The position numbers were made by a program, and so were the translations under genes. Below the pieces are notes generated by a model. It was given only the letters and a program-made list of their open reading frames with translations, was not told the origin of the DNA and ran no database searches. From Isoetes taiwanensis (Eukaryota > Streptophyta > Lycopodiopsida > Isoetales > Isoetaceae), in the NCBI GenBank assembly GCA_021234155.1, contig JAJEKV010000022.1, positions 2,848,728-2,912,727 on the forward strand: a stretch of DNA of 64,000 bases. The letters run 5' to 3'. Shown here one piece after another: positions 1 to 12,543 of the stretch; position 1 is the stretch's first letter, and the number at the start of each line of letters is the position of its first letter.

Positions 1-2399
1 TAGCTCTGCACATCTGCATATAGCATATATTAATGCTTATGATTCAGCTAAACTCAAATATTATATTGAAACACAAAGAACTTGAGATCTGTGCATGGGT
101 TTTATAATTCTCTTTAACATTAAAACATGTTTAATTCTACTGCAAAAGTCAGTGTTCCTAGTCTATGATAAGTATGCCTTGCATTTCCAAGTCCTTGTTT
201 TAAAGCTCGTTCTCTGTAATAGGTGCATAGGTGCAGTTGATCATTGATTTTGAGCAAGGTGCTACTTCCCTATTTTATCCAGAGCAGCATTGATAATAGC
301 CTCTAGTTCATTTTCTGCACAAACAAAACTGAATAGAACATAAAAAAAAACACATGTTTGAGAATATCCGGAGATTTGTTTTCTAGTAAATATAGAAAAC
401 TTACATTTTATCCCTGAAAATATGTCTGAAAGCACAAGCATTTGGCGCCTTAAATCCATTCAATATTTGGCAGTGAGGAATCTGCAAACAAGCTATCAAA
501 ATTTCACATGCTTTGACACTAAAGGAAGAGTACAATGGGAAAAAACTTACAGCAAATAGGTCTTTAGATCTTGTCATATGAATAAGCCTGACCAGTGTAT
601 ATGTTTGCCACCCATATTTGTTTTCTACCAGCCAAAACATGTTGTGTTGCTCCATGCCAGCTCCATTTAAGGTTCACTGACGGTGGACTAGGGCCTCGAA
701 TCGGGTCTGCACTACATAGTAGCATTAGAAAGACAACGGAGCAGTTTTATTTTCAAATCAATTCATTCATACAATAAATCTCTAAGGTATGGCAGAATCG
801 ACAAATATTATAGAAGAATGCATTATACATGACTTTAAACAATCACAAAATGTACAGATGCTGCCATTTCTAATTTCAAAATATGAATCATGATATGCTG
901 TTAGAAAGCTAATACAACAACAATACATCAGACATTTTACGTTCACTCTTAGCTGCTCCTGGCAAACAATTTGTATGATGAGATGAGATGGAAGATTCTA
1001 AGAAACAATAGCTGATATATATCCTAAATAAAACTGAATTTTCATGCAATGTTAATCAGTGTGAAATTTGAAATTGAAACATATCCAGCAATGCGTTTGT
1101 AAGAACTACCTCTCAGACAAGCGGTCGTCAGCTAATGGAAGCGTGCATGTTTCTTTATTCAGAAGATCAACACGGCTGCGGCGATGGAGTGCGGGGATTA
1201 TTCCACTCCTCTTGCGCAAATTAATCATCTCTTGGAGGAACGTTGGGGCCCTCATCATCTCTGGATTATCCCCCTCTGTTTTTCATCTCTTGGAGGAACG
1301 TTGGGGCCCTCATCATGTATATGTCGTTTTGCTAGTCATGTGCCTTGTACAGTCTTCTAATACTAAGTTGTTACCCTCACATGTACCCGTCGCGTTGTCC
1401 TATGATTTTCATTTGTTCAATAACTACTGCTTTCCTCCGCCTGCCTTTATTCTCGAAGTATTGCATCACGCTCGTCTTTGCAGAGCGCGGCTTACGCTAC
1501 TAGTTTTCTCTTAGCCTTCTGCACCTTGGTGGCCATTGCTTGCTGTCGACACCTCTTCTTGGCAGCCCTTTGTTGATGATGCCATTTTCTTTCATGAATT
1601 TGCACACGCCATGGAAATTATGAAGAACCATTTCGCCATGGAAATCTGATTTTGTGCAGATTCATATGTGGCTGATTTCTTCAATAGAAGGAAAATTTTG
1701 GAGGAGGATAAATTCCGAATGAATGGGAAGAACTTTAATCGGTGTGGTACCTTTTGTGATCAAGTTCTTCATGGTTGTTTACTGATGATGAAATTTTTAT
1801 GTGTAGACTTTGATTCCAGTGGGAGTAGTGATGAAAAATTCTTGATATAAAATCTTGGTATGCAAGAGACTATTGGGATCGTGAATTGTACAAGTGAAAT
1901 GCACAAATCCGTGGAAAGAATTCAAGTTCTTGTGGGAGTGGTGGGAGCGTTTGAATCTGTGAAGAACATTGTGCATACGGTGATCCCATATGCACATGTG
2001 GTGATCCTGCTGTTGATGTAGACGGATCAATGATGTGGCCCAAAGGGCACGATCTGCAAAGCTCTATCTTCTTATCCCTATGTGCACATGTGGTGATATT
2101 GCTGATATAGATGAATCAATGATGTGGCCCAAAGGGCGTGATCTGTGAAAATATGTCTTCTTGTCAAAAGTCATGTCCAAGTATCATGTCTTTTAGTCTA
2201 TTATGGATTGTATCTACGATGGGCAAATTTCCCAGCCAACCAATTCAATGTATTAGTGCATGTTTTTTGTCAATTAGAGTCTTGTATATATTAGTGCATG
2301 CTTCCTTTTTTTTTTGTCAATTAGAGTCTTATATTTGCAAGCAAATACAAAACAAGAGGAATCATTTTAAGATAGTGTCTTCAAAGCAATCTGGTACAC
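1..2399. other. AT-rich stretch without a recognisable gene
   Basis: I find no protein family here. The stretch holds local duplications. A ~34-bp sequence around CTTGGAGGAACGTTGG occurs at 1225-1258 and again at 1283-1316. A ~65-bp sequence containing ATGATGTGGCCCAAAGGGC occurs at 1988-2057 and 2083-2149. The second pair reads in one frame as two similar peptides (core SMMWPKG followed by HDL or RDL), so it may be a remnant of a coding repeat. Nothing supports a complete gene. Confidence 0.5.
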
Positions 2400-2417
2400 C
2401 TAGTTGTGGCGATCCAA

Positions 2418-2542
2418 GCCATATAGAAAACATGTATGTATGAAGTAAGCAGCTTCATAGCCATATAGGAAACATGTCTGTATGAAGTAAGCAGCTTCAT
2501 AGCCATATAGGAAACATGTCTGTATGGAGTAAGCATAAGCAG
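2418..2542. repeat. Three tandem copies of a ~42-bp repeat
   Basis: The unit runs from GCCATATAG through AAACATG and TATGAAGTAAGCAGCTTCAT and occurs three times head to tail, at 2418, 2460 and 2502. The third copy is slightly changed (GGAGTAAGCATAAGC). This is a short minisatellite with no gene around it. Confidence 0.85.
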
Positions 2543-3616
2543 CTTCTGTTATCAGGAGTTGAAACAAAGAAAGAAGTCGCTCCAATCAACGCTCCAATAG
2601 ACATGAAACTAGAGATTAGGAAACGTATGGCATGCCCAGAGCATTCAATTTGCAAGAAAAAAAGCAACCTAAACATACTTCAAATTAGAAACAAAAAGCG
2701 CAAAAAAAAAAAAAAATTATTCGTGAAATTAAGCTGTTCAAATTTGGCATCAAGCTCCGCAAAACACGTAGTTATACAACCTCCCATACAATACCATATC
2801 AAAATCTTCCCAACCTGAACACCGTTATACAACCTCCCATATAATCATCCTATATTATAAAGTTCTATTGTAAGTGTTGGATCCAGCCCTAGATCTATCG
2901 GCCACAAATGACCCGACCAGATCGAACGATACAAACAAAGCTCCCTTTTTTTAAACGAAAGCTCCATTTTTTAAACGTGATCTCTTTTTTTTCAATGGTC
3001 CAATCGAAGCCCTTCTTTTTTTCCCTTTTTTTATCATTGGCCGGAGCAGCATGTCGACTCTTCAAACCCCAAAAAGCAAGGGGCTTTTGCACCCCCCGAA
3101 AGCAAGGGGCTTTTGCAACCAGGCATTGTGATGCCAGAGATTTATCCTCAAAAGATCTCAAAGACGCAGTATTCAAGGAATTGGTGAGCAGATTTCATCT
3201 AGATTATGAGATTTAGCTTCAATAATTGGATATTACGAACTATGTTTAAGGTTCTACTCTACAGAACCATTTATGACGAAGGGGTGCTGACATAGAAGGA
3301 TCTGTTGCAAAATTTGTTAAAATAGAACAGCTTTTTGAAGTTAATGGCTTTGTAGCTTCATATCTCCAGGTATATCATAGAATCGAATGTGCTAAGAGAT
3401 GTTATCTTTTGCTCCATTATATGTTATAGTATTTTTTTTTTCTATTAGAGTTTCAATCTGTTGTTGCAGATCCTTGAATCAATTCCTATTTTGTGGAGAC
3501 AGATTGTTGACCTGGTCTTCATTTATATACAGGCAAGGGTGGACCTTTGATCTTGCTTCTCAATTTGTTTTGGTAAATCTTTAGAAGAATAGTGCTGCAG
3601 TTTTTTCCTAAGCGAT

Positions 3617-3764
3617 GTCTAATGGCTTCCTCAAGATGCAGACTTCCAATTCTTCTCATATTATTAAGGTATTTGGTCTTATCAAATGCAGTCTAATGGC
3701 TTCCTCAAGATGCAGGCTTCCAATTCTTCTCACATTGTTAAGGTATTTGGTCTTATCAAATGCA
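3617..3764. repeat. 74-bp tandem duplication
   Basis: Two adjacent 74-bp copies (3617-3690 and 3691-3764) differ at only a few positions. Each starts GTCTAATGGCTTCCTCAAG and ends TCTTATCAAATGCA. The copies carry the peptide HIVKVFGLIKC, which suits the N-lobe of a protein kinase, so the duplication probably hit a kinase exon. Confidence 0.85.
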
Positions 3765-3990
3765 GGCAGAATATTGTCCTAGTGACCTAGAGTTTATGCA
3801 AAAAGACTTGAGAAAGCTGATAACAAAAAGAATAGAAATCAAAATCCGTCATTTTCAAAGCTAGAGTCGATTGATATTATGCTTCATATTGGCAAGGGAA
3901 TGAAGCATCTACACGACAACGATGTTGTTCACTGCGACTTAAAGCCCCAGAATGTGTTGATAAGCACCAGGGATGATAAAGTCATATTCT
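3691..3990 (+). pseudogene. Protein kinase gene fragment, TKL-like
   Basis: Two pieces match a serine/threonine kinase domain. DLEFMQKDLRKLI lies at about 3788-3825. A longer stretch at about 3870-3990 reads SIDIMLHIGKGMKHLH and then DNDVVHCDLKPQNVLIS. The second contains the catalytic loop, with HCD in place of the usual HRD, followed by the conserved lysine and asparagine of DLKPQN. Stops and frame changes separate the pieces, and no DFG segment follows in frame. The upstream part is disturbed by the 74-bp tandem duplication. I read it as a broken kinase copy; introns could explain some of the frame breaks, but the short spacing argues for decay. Confidence 0.6.
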
Positions 3991-4079
3991 ACTATCATGC
4001 ATGTTTTAACTTGCATATCATTCTACTGTCATGCATGTTTTAACTTGAACTGATATGCATTTTGTGGGATGCAGAAGTT

Positions 4080-4310
4080 GGGCAATAAGGATGAAGGTTG
4101 CACTCCTTGCTACACAAGGTTTAAAATGTCTAATATTCTTTTGGATCATGTTAGTAGTTCTTCCTTTTTCCGGTTTGAAGAACTACAAGCAAATGAGTTT
4201 TTGTTTCTATTGAAAGGATTGTACCCATTCCTATTTTTTCTATGTATTGGAATATACTGCAAAGCTTTCTGACCTTGGCCTTGCCAAGGATGGAGATCCA
4301 CCAAGATAAG
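4080..4310 (+). pseudogene. Second kinase fragment, receptor-like cytoplasmic kinase type
   Basis: The piece at about 4111-4150 reads RFKMSNILLDH, matching the family segment around FKTSNILLD. After an interruption, EYTAKLSDLGLAKDGDPPR is encoded at about 4247-4308. In the family this is the activation-segment start of RLCK-VII kinases, usually AKLSDFGLAKDGP. Here the magnesium-binding DFG motif reads DLG. The break between the pieces begins GTTAGTAG after LLDH, so an intron is possible. No other kinase parts are in frame nearby, so this is probably a fragment. It belongs to a different kinase subfamily from the piece just upstream. Confidence 0.55.
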
Positions 4311-4434
4311 TAGTCCATTTGACTAACAACTCCGCACATACAGTAATAATTGTGTGATTATGTATGCAGATGCGTATTTTTATGTAACTTGGTTCCTTCC
4401 GTGCTACTAAAAAATATGAAGCAACCATGTACAT

Positions 4435-5207
4435 CTATAACATAACAACTGTTATGCATTGTGTCCTAACAACTCAATCCAATATGACTGGGGCAAGGAA
4501 GTTAATATGTTTGTTCAGTAAGAAATTTCTGAGAAACATGCTTGCCATATTTATACCTGTCTGCATTGATAAGCCAATCAAAGAAAAAATTTTCCAAGCC
4601 GATCCATAGCATTTTTGCAAAAATCTACGTTAAAAATATTTCAAAATTTTGTTCAACTACCAGATAGCTCACCCAATAACTTTTTCTTTTTGTAATATAA
4701 CATCATCACGTTTTCTTAATTCTTATCCAAAATTATCTATTTCCCGTGGCTTCGGAGTGGAAACATTTTACATCGTGGACAGCGTTTGTCATCTCTGTTG
4801 GCCTGGTTATAACCTTCCTAGATTTTGGCATAAATGTATTCATAGGGTCTGGTGGCACAATGTAGAGGCTTTTCATTAGAGAACAATGACTCCTTTGCTA
4901 AACTCACAGGTGCCTCCTAACACTAAGAACATGAGCGCTTGCCATCAATATTTTTTGCTCAAATTCTGAAGAACACTTAGCTTCCTATTTAATGGAACGT
5001 AGGCGCCTTGACTTCCTATTCAATGGAGTGTAGTTTTGTAATAGGGTATTGATTGAACAAGGTAAGTTTTGTAATAGTGTATTGATTGAGCATGGAGCTG
5101 CCACGTGAATTTGCATAAATTATATTTTGCCATGTTCACAAAAAATACATTCTACAACAACTTGCAAAAAGAAAATTCAGCAGATTCATTTACACATTCC
5201 AACTTAT
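4435..5207. other. Non-coding AT-rich stretch
   Basis: I see no gene. A near-repeat around GTTTTGTAATAGGGTATTGATTGA occurs at about 5033 and 5066. The right end leads into the Helitron-like terminus at 5208. Confidence 0.4.
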
Positions 5208-5235
5208 GCCCAGCAACGCTGGGCACCATTACTAG
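5208..5235 (+). mobile_element. Helitron-like 3' terminus
   Basis: A 7-bp-stem hairpin (GCCCAGC, loop AAC, GCTGGGC) is followed by seven bases and then CTAG, with T as the next base. A hairpin 7-12 bases before a CTRR end, inserted between A and T, is the standard Helitron 3' signature. The element body would lie to the left; I could not define its 5' end. The same ~30 bases occur inverted at 7880-7910, so this is a repeated family and not a chance hairpin. Confidence 0.6.
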
Positions 5236-6160
5236 TCTATTTAAAAAGTTTTTGGGCAGTGGGCTCACGCCGGAGTGACGCCGGCGCTCACGCTTTTTCC
5301 GGCGAAAAGCGTGATTTTTGTAATTAGAAAACATTTCTGACGCCATTTTAGCCCCTTCCTCCTTCCTCCTGTTACTTTTTTCTCGGGCATTAGTCTGGCC
5401 CGTTACAGATGGCGGGGTTCTCCTCTGTGTTCCATGATTTTTTGGGTTCAAAGACAGGAGATGGCTGGCTTGGTTTTTCGAGCTTAGGGCTCTTGGCTTG
5501 AAATGCAGCAGAGCTTCTTGAAGCTGTTGATGCAACTAGGCTGCAAAGACTAAGGCACATTCTAATGCTTATTATTTAAGCTTGGGCATCTTTTTCTAAG
5601 TTCTAATTGCTTTTGTAAGTTCTTTCTACGTTCTAAATCTTTGTAAGCATTCATTCCGACAGCATGGCATGAACAGCGGAGCAGAGGAATCGCAATGCAG
5701 AGGAGTTGCTGAATACAAGCCGAGCACCCTATATCCAGTGCCTTTATCTCGCTTTTGCAATGGTTGAAGACTTCATTTGCTTAACTCTTGCATGTTCCAG
5801 AACCTCAGGATTTGTTGATGCTTGGGAAAGAGCTTACAAAATAGTTATCAGGTCTTTCATTTGAGGTAGCACAATTGAAGCAGGTAAGTAAGCTTAGGGT
5901 TTTGAAATCAATCCAATGTTTTATGGTTCCAAAAGAAAGGAGGTTTCCAATAATTCTCTGATTCCTTTGTTTGCTCCTCTACAGTATTTGGGGGAATGCA
6001 ATTTTGTGGCTAATGCATATATATATTATGGTTAACCGGTTATGGCAAGAACTGGACAACAAGATACTGGAGATAGAAGAAATAAAGTGAAGTTCAATAG
6101 AGCTCTTGGTACAAATCCAAGCGCTTTTCAATACACAACGAAAAAGGTGCTCACATCCCC
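5236..6160. other. Non-coding stretch with a small inverted repeat
   Basis: No gene is recognisable. At 5289-5314 a 10-bp inverted repeat (TCACGCTTTT and AAAAGCGTGA) encloses a GC-rich centre. The left part is locally GC-rich and rich in CCGGCG, unlike its surroundings. Confidence 0.4.
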
Positions 6161-6620
6161 TGGAGAATCCCCCATTGAGGAACTGGGGGACTCGAGAGCA
6201 ATGGGTTATTTTCTTTGCAATGGAGAATTCTTGAACAAAAGGGTATATGGTATGGGGGGAGATTAGTAGAAAGGGGGGATTCTTGAATAAAAAGAGTATA
6301 TTCTAATGGGGGAATTGGTAGAAATAGGGGATTGCAAATGTACATCGGGGTATTTTCAAGAAAGGGGGATTGGGTCAGAGGGGAATTTGCAAATAGATTG
6401 GGGTAATTTCAAGGAAAGGGGACTAGTTCAAAAAGGGAATTTGCTAATTTTCAAGAAAGGGAGACTAGTTCAGAAGGGAATTTGCAAATGGATTGGAGTA
6501 TTTTCAAATAAAAGGGGATTGAATGAAAGAGAAATTACCAAAAAAATAGAGGATTGCAATAAATACCAGGGTATTTTCTAGCAAAAGGGTAATTTCAAGG
6601 AAAAGGGTATTTTCAATTAA
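6160..6620. repeat. Purine-rich degenerate minisatellite
   Basis: Around 460 bases are built from degenerate copies of a ~60-bp motif. It contains TTCAAGAAAGGG, GACTAGTTCAGAAGGGAATT and TGCAAATGGATTGGGG. G and A dominate the + strand. An open frame crosses part of it, but the repetitive peptide looks like a by-product of base composition. Confidence 0.7.
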
Positions 6621-7879
6621 AAGTGAATTTATGGCTGTATACTGGCTAAATATTTACTCAAGTCAGTTTGTTTTATTAAAATACTATCTACTTTCAATAT
6701 ATTAAATGGTCATATGTAGGTGGTCGGATTAGCTCATAAGCCAGAACCGTACATTCATGATGTGAAATAAGAATGATTTTTTGGACTAAACAACTGATAA
6801 AGTACACCTTCAAAGAGGTCTCATCCAAAGAAAGAACCCATGTTGTTCCTACAGATGGAACCCAAATAATTCCTTTTCCGTTGTCTCTACAACCAACTGC
6901 TAACCAAAGATGCTCATGTATCTGCTTGAGTGCATACTCACTAGGATTACCTTTCTCAGCCTCAAGGAAAGTTGTAGTAAAAAGCACTCTTGTATGGTAT
7001 CTTGGCGCTTGATCTTGGCTCTCACCTTAAAAAAAGCATATTTCTCCATGATGACATGGCATGTCACACGATGACTAAGCATCTTATGCACTCCATCGGG
7101 ACATGGCGTTTCTTTGGATAATGTGGCATGTCACATGATAACTAAGCATTTTATGCAAACCCAGTGGATTAGAGGAGCATCAAACTTTGCAACAAATTTT
7201 GGTCCAAGCGTAACTTTTGGTCCAAATCCAAAGCCATAACATTGACCCCTCATATCAAATAACTTGTCATGATCTATGTTTGGGTGCATTTAATTTTGGA
7301 AGACATTGATGTAAACAGAGTTGTTAGTAGAACCAATGTGTTTATTTGATTCTACATAGCCTTAAGTGGTGCATTGCTAGCTAAATTTGCAGAGACAACA
7401 ATAGTTATAAGTTAGTAAAATTTTCAGATGGGAAAGAATGTTGTTATATAAACAACAATAACTAAAAGGAGATAGCCATTATGAAGGACCCATTGTGAAG
7501 GAACCAATTGTGAAGAAGAATATCACAAGGCAATGGGCAATGATTTTATTGAGTAATTTCTAACAAAATGGCATAGCTGTGCTTGACAAATGCCATGCAT
7601 ATGTAGAGGTATGTGTTTAAATGGGCTCTTAATGTAAGACTTGCCTACATGGGCTTTAGATGTAAGATAGATTACCTCATATACTTATTCTGCATATGTA
7701 GGGATGTGTGTCGAAATGGCCTGAAGATGTAAGACTGAGGTAATGGTGACACCCAATAGCAATGGGCTATTATCAGCAATAGGCCATGAGGATGCTCCAA
7801 GTTTGATAGTTTAGTTTTATTTTCATTTTCCCTATAGGTTGGGCACCCACCTTTATAAGCATCAACATTATATACATCA
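6621..7879. other. Non-coding stretch with direct repeats
   Basis: No family is recognisable. A ~40-bp sequence with CATGGCATGTCACA and ACTAAGCAT occurs at 7049-7096 and 7119-7158. A GCATATGTAG-led sequence recurs at about 7597 and 7692. On the minus strand at about 6796-6980 there is an open stretch (segment EHLWLAVGCRDNGKGIIW) that could be an exon remnant, but I cannot place it in a family. Confidence 0.4.
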
Positions 7880-7907
7880 CTAGTGACGGTGCCCAGCGTT
7901 GCTGGGC
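7880..7907 (-). mobile_element. Helitron-like 3' terminus, minus strand
   Basis: On the minus strand the order is GCCCAGC, AAC, GCTGGGC, seven bases, then CTAG followed by T. It shares about 30 bases with the terminus at 5208-5235, including the upstream ACTTATG. The element body would extend to higher coordinates. Its 5' end was not found, so the extent of the element is unknown. Confidence 0.6.
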
Positions 7908-10832
7908 ATAAGTTGAAAGCCTTCAAATGTTTTGACTGCAATGAGAAAAGCATGCAGTAGATAACGATGGTGAGCATTGTTGGGCTTTACTTAGAAACAT
8001 GTAAATGATGCACAGTTCGGCCCTACACTACACTTAATCTCGACCCTCCATTGCACCAGTTAATCTCGACCCTCTATTGCACCACTTAATCTTGGCCTTT
8101 TAAAAAGGCCTCCATCACCTCTTCATCTCAAGTCATTTTTCTTGAAAAGTTGAAAAACGACTTGAGAAGTAGGTTACACATGATAAAACACAGAGGTAGG
8201 TTGTACACAAAATAATTTATAAATGTCTAAGGTGGCATACTATTAGAGCGTCCATATCTGGCATCTCTAATGGGAAGTTCTTTGCTTGTTTTCAATTTGA
8301 AGTTGAAATTGTGATGAAAGGCCTCATATCATGTCTACATTGCTTGTTAAGTTCAAAATGTGATGAAAAGCCTCATATCATGTCTAGAATGTCTAACATA
8401 TGACATCATTGTTTAATTCCCATGCATTGAATATTTTCTTGGGGCATTGCAAATTATAAGCAGCATTTGAAAATTAGAATGCATTGTTATTCAGTGAGTG
8501 AGAACCAACATTGCATTAAGCAAGAGTTTGCAACCTCCATAACGCATTAAGCAAGAGTTTGCAACCTCCCATCTCTTATAGTATGGAGAAATAGCTTCAT
8601 GATTAAAGTGGCTTATTACTTATTTATCCCCTCTAGAAACTTGATGCATCCCCATCATTTGAACATCAAATGGCACTACTTGTTAGTATGAGAACATTCT
8701 AGATTGTTGCTCACCCTTATCTTAACATTTGAACACACAACAAATAAGGCACTTGAGGAGGAAGAGGTATAAGAAAAATAAAAAAGGTAAACATCTTGCT
8801 ATAAATCTCAAAATAAAAGGATTACACTTCAAGGTTGGCATAGAGGAACCAAAGCAGTACCATAGGCCTAGCTTATCTGCTACCAATTTACATCTTGGCA
8901 GTTAGCCACTTGAGTACTCAAAGGCAGTAGAGCAGCAAGTACTGGAAGAATATCAAATGTCTTGCAAGACCATATTCAATTGCAAAGACAATATAGCATC
9001 AGCAAGCTTCTAGACCACAAGAGTTCATTCGTCCAGTCCTTAAAATGAGAAGAGGAAACTTAAAATGAGAAGAGGAAACTGGAACAATGGGATCAATTTG
9101 CATTGCATATTATTTTATAAAATAAAGCAGTCAAAGCTTTAGACATTATCACAACAAAACATTCTTGAATGTACAGAATGGCTAATAATGTTTATCTTTT
9201 AGAAACACAGGACAAAGATATTCAATCGTCTCAGTCAATATTTTCTTTCTAAATTACACAATACATTGAGATTGACATTTCATGTGCATTTATACAACTT
9301 TAAAGACTTCCTTGAAATGCCTGCATCAGAACAAATAATTCACATCTTGTAATGAATGAAGAAAGTACAAAATGATTGGTCTGAAGACACACCATAGAAT
9401 GTAGAAGCTTTGCAGCTGCCAGAAAACCTTATGTCTTCTCTCTGGTGCAAGAATCAATATATACTCTCTAGTTAATCCAAGACAATAGAAAAGAAACAAT
9501 AATGCAAATCCGTCATAATACATGCAGCATTTGGAACATAAGTCATATCATAAAAGCACAGAACATGGATTGTTATAAATAGTCCTAGGCAGCCAAAAAA
9601 ACATATCTCAATCTTTCATAGTGAGAAATCTCATTATCCATATGCTTCATTTTTGAACATTCTGTATTCTGGATGAAGGGAGGGACTGTATTCTGTGAAA
9701 TAACTGAAGAAACCCAGATTTTAAGACCCAAAACGCTGCCAGATCCAATGGCTATTTAGGAAAGCTTTGAAGTACAAAATTAAACACCATGATCCTAACG
9801 AAAAATGTGAATACCTTGGAATCATCCAAGCCTTTTCCCCTGCCTGCTCTTTCATCCATACCATGGCATACAATAAGGTAGCAAGATACGTAGCCTTGCA
9901 TCACGGATATAAAAGATCAAAAGACTGACAACCTGTTTGTTTGGATGATGCAAACTTTGAAAGAAATGGGAAGCACCTTACTTCTAGGCTTGTTTACAGC
10001 ATCCAACGGAAGCTGCCCCTTTGCAGCACCTCTGCAGGGTAGGTGCAATGATCATCATAGAAAAGGTCAAGTGCATTGATCAAGTCTACCTATGCAATAA
10101 CATAAATGGTATATGAACGCCCTGTATTGATTCCATACAACCCAGCCTTCAGACCTGCTTCTCGCTTCATCATTATATACCCCTTTTCTCCCCATCTGCC
10201 CCCCAATGAATTCCTCACAATCTAATATACCCTCTGTCCCATCAGGCATGGATAAGCAGGCTTAAATGCACAAAATTGTTCCCATATTTGTTGCATTTAG
10301 AAAATAATTTACAACTCCAGAGTAAGCTTTCTTGCTTCATGTGTTTTAGCTTAAATTCTTGAGGTTTTCAATTTGTATCCAAGGCCAACGTTGTTCCCAA
10401 TCCAAGAAAATGCCGCCATATCTTAAAAGTCTTGCTGAATTGAGGTCAAGGGCTACTACCTACTGCCAATCATAGCAAGGGATATACTACCTACTGCCAA
10501 GCCTTTGCATATTCGAACTCAAAATTCATAACTACGCACCTGGGTGTCCTACTCATAGCTTCCGTCAAATACCGAAAGAAGATATGTGGCAATATCTCAA
10601 TCTTGAAAAAAAAAGAGTTTATAAGGAACATCAATATTCTGGGAAAACAGACTACAAACATAACTTCCCATCATCACACATGAAAATTGTGAAGTGCTAA
10701 CCATGTTTGAGTAGATATAGCATGTATAATAGAAATCATAACCGTGTCTATTAAAAAGACAGAAATTTGGCCTGCTTGAAAATGCTGCTACCAAAACAAT
10801 GCTCAAGTGCAACTACTTTTGTTGTATGTTAC
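7908..10832. other. Long AT-rich stretch without a recognisable gene
   Basis: I see no supported coding exon. Several short local duplications are present. A tandem pair around GACCCTCCATTGCACCA lies at about 8040-8090. A pair containing CCTCATATCATGTCTA lies at 8320-8390. A 26-bp pair containing AAGCAAGAGTTTGCAACC lies at 8513-8570. A 20-bp pair with AATGAGAAGAGGAAACT lies at about 9044-9080. Part of this stretch may be intron of the minus-strand gene whose exon lies at 10833-10935. Confidence 0.4.
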
Positions 10833-10935
10833 CTGTATTTAATCGTACTATTCCCTTGATTAAACCATAACAGGCTGCTTGTGGAATTTTAAACTCCCCA
10901 CCTCTCTTGCGAAAAGGTGTCCCATCTTCAAGCAG
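10833..10935 (-). CDS. Well-formed internal exon of an unidentified minus-strand gene
   Basis: On the minus strand, TTTGTTGCAG ends just before 10935, and a GTAACA donor follows 10833. Between them are 103 bases open in one frame, with a peptide that starts LLEDGTPFRKRGGEFK and continues IPQAACYGLIKGIVRLNT. The peptide has the balanced composition of a real protein, and both splice sites are canonical. I do not recognise the family and found no convincing neighbouring exon, so the rest of the gene is either in undetected short exons or lost. Confidence 0.5.
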
Positions 10936-12085
10936 CTGCAACAAATACCTGAACTATTTAAGTCAAAGGACTACAACAATTTCCTTGCAAGGCAGAACTG
11001 CTCTTGCAGCACATGATACTGAGGTCAAATGGATATATCGACAAAGCTGTTGTGAGAAAAGGGACCCTTCTATGTAGACAAAGCATCTTTCAGCAGTGAG
11101 TTTTTAGAAAATTTAACTACCAGACAGGAACAGATACTTGAATCCCTACAGAATGTAAAATAAAGGCTATGGCATAAAATAACATCCTAACTTTGGCCCT
11201 TCAAATAACTGTATAAAAGACCTCAGTTCTTCATACAATTCTCGTACACTTACTCATGGTTAAGAATGATGTTGTTGACGGAGAGAAGATGAGTTTACCA
11301 CTGCAATATATCTGGATTTTATTGTTGTTTCTGCACATAATCTCTGCAAAAGAAAAACACAGCTCGGTTTGCCAACTTGCCAAGCATGGGCAAATCCAAA
11401 ATGTAGAAATTATCTCCACATTGTGTGTATAGAAACAAAAGGAAAGAAGATGAGCTTACCACTGTGAAATACCTGGATTTTATTGTTGTTTCTGCAAGTT
11501 AGCTTGCATTGTCAAAAGCTAAAAGCTCCAAAAAATGATAAGATGGAAAATGCACATAATCTCTACAAAAGAAAAGCACAGCTCAGTTGGCCTTTTTTTG
11601 GCAGAAAGCTTAAATCACGAATTATCAGAGCATCCTAAACTCAGATGGATGACATAGATGGACGAAATACTACAGCAGGTGAAGCCTAAATCACCACGAA
11701 TTATCAGAGCATCCTAACCTCAGATTGTCACAGAGATGGACGAAATACTACAGCAGGTGAAGCCCTTGTACAAAATCAGGGAAGTAAAGGAACTTACAAT
11801 GCAAGGAATACCGGAATGGCTTAAAATGTAAACGTATCCAAGCATGTCCGGTCATGCCAGGGTGTTACCATTACATTCTCAAAGCCTCCAAAACTGACCC
11901 TTTACAGCCTCTTAAAGAATTCTTTTGGTAACCATAATTCAGTGTCGTCCATAGCTCCCCAACGAAAAACTCTACCTGGCTTTTATCGATGTGCAAACCT
12001 GCATATTCTTCGCCATAGCCCTTTGCAAAATCAAGCCTCTAGCTATCATATCTTATGGGTTCCTTGAGCTATTTCATATAGTTGA
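10936..12085. repeat. Non-coding stretch with duplicated segments
   Basis: A ~90-bp segment with CTGGATTTTATTGTTGTTTC and ACATAATCTCT occurs at 11283-11370 and again, rearranged, at 11440-11590. A second segment with GATGGACGAAATACTACAGC and AATTATCAGAGCATCCTAA occurs twice between 11610 and 11765. The copies are close enough to suggest recent local duplication. Confidence 0.6.
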
Positions 12086-12349
12086 TCAGACCTTCCTGCA
12101 CATTTGAATGGATGTGGTTGTATAAACAGAGGCATGGCAACCTCGGATGTTATTAAGTAGATAGCGGTTGACTACAACCGCTGTGAACGAAGAGGCAAAT
12201 TCTAGCTTCCCGTCTGTTTCCTTCATATCACCAGACCTGTCCCAAGTTCCCATGAAAGAACGACCTCCTCTAGACGGGACAGCCATCGCCCGATATCTCG
12301 GCCTTAATCTTGGCCTTTGGATGCGAGGGAGAAGATTTAGTCCGTCCAA
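12086..12349 (-). CDS. Possible first exon of a minus-strand gene
   Basis: An 87-codon open frame starts with ATG at 12349 (MDGLNLLPRIQRPRLRPRY) and continues through RGGRSFMGTWDRSGDM. The arginine-rich start could be an organelle-targeting sequence. It is oriented like the exon at 10833-10935 and head-to-head with the plus-strand material that follows, so the two might belong to one gene. I cannot show splicing between them and do not recognise a family. This may be a chance open frame. Confidence 0.25.
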   Translation of the reverse strand: MDGLNLLPRIQRPRLRPRYRAMAVPSRGGRSFMGTWDRSGDMKETDGKLEFASSFTAVVVNRYLLNNIRGCHASVYTTTSIQMCRKV

Positions 12350-12543
12350 ATTAGGGTTAGGGTTTTATGCACGACATACACTAAAACTTTATAATAAAGG
12401 ATTATATACACCGACATTATATATGACAAATATTCTACGACCAATTTTGGAGGGAAAAGCCCTCTACCATTTCCTCCCGCAACGAGCTTCAGCGCATTGG
12501 CCATGGATGATATGTTATGCAGATTAGGAACGATCCGTGCTAG

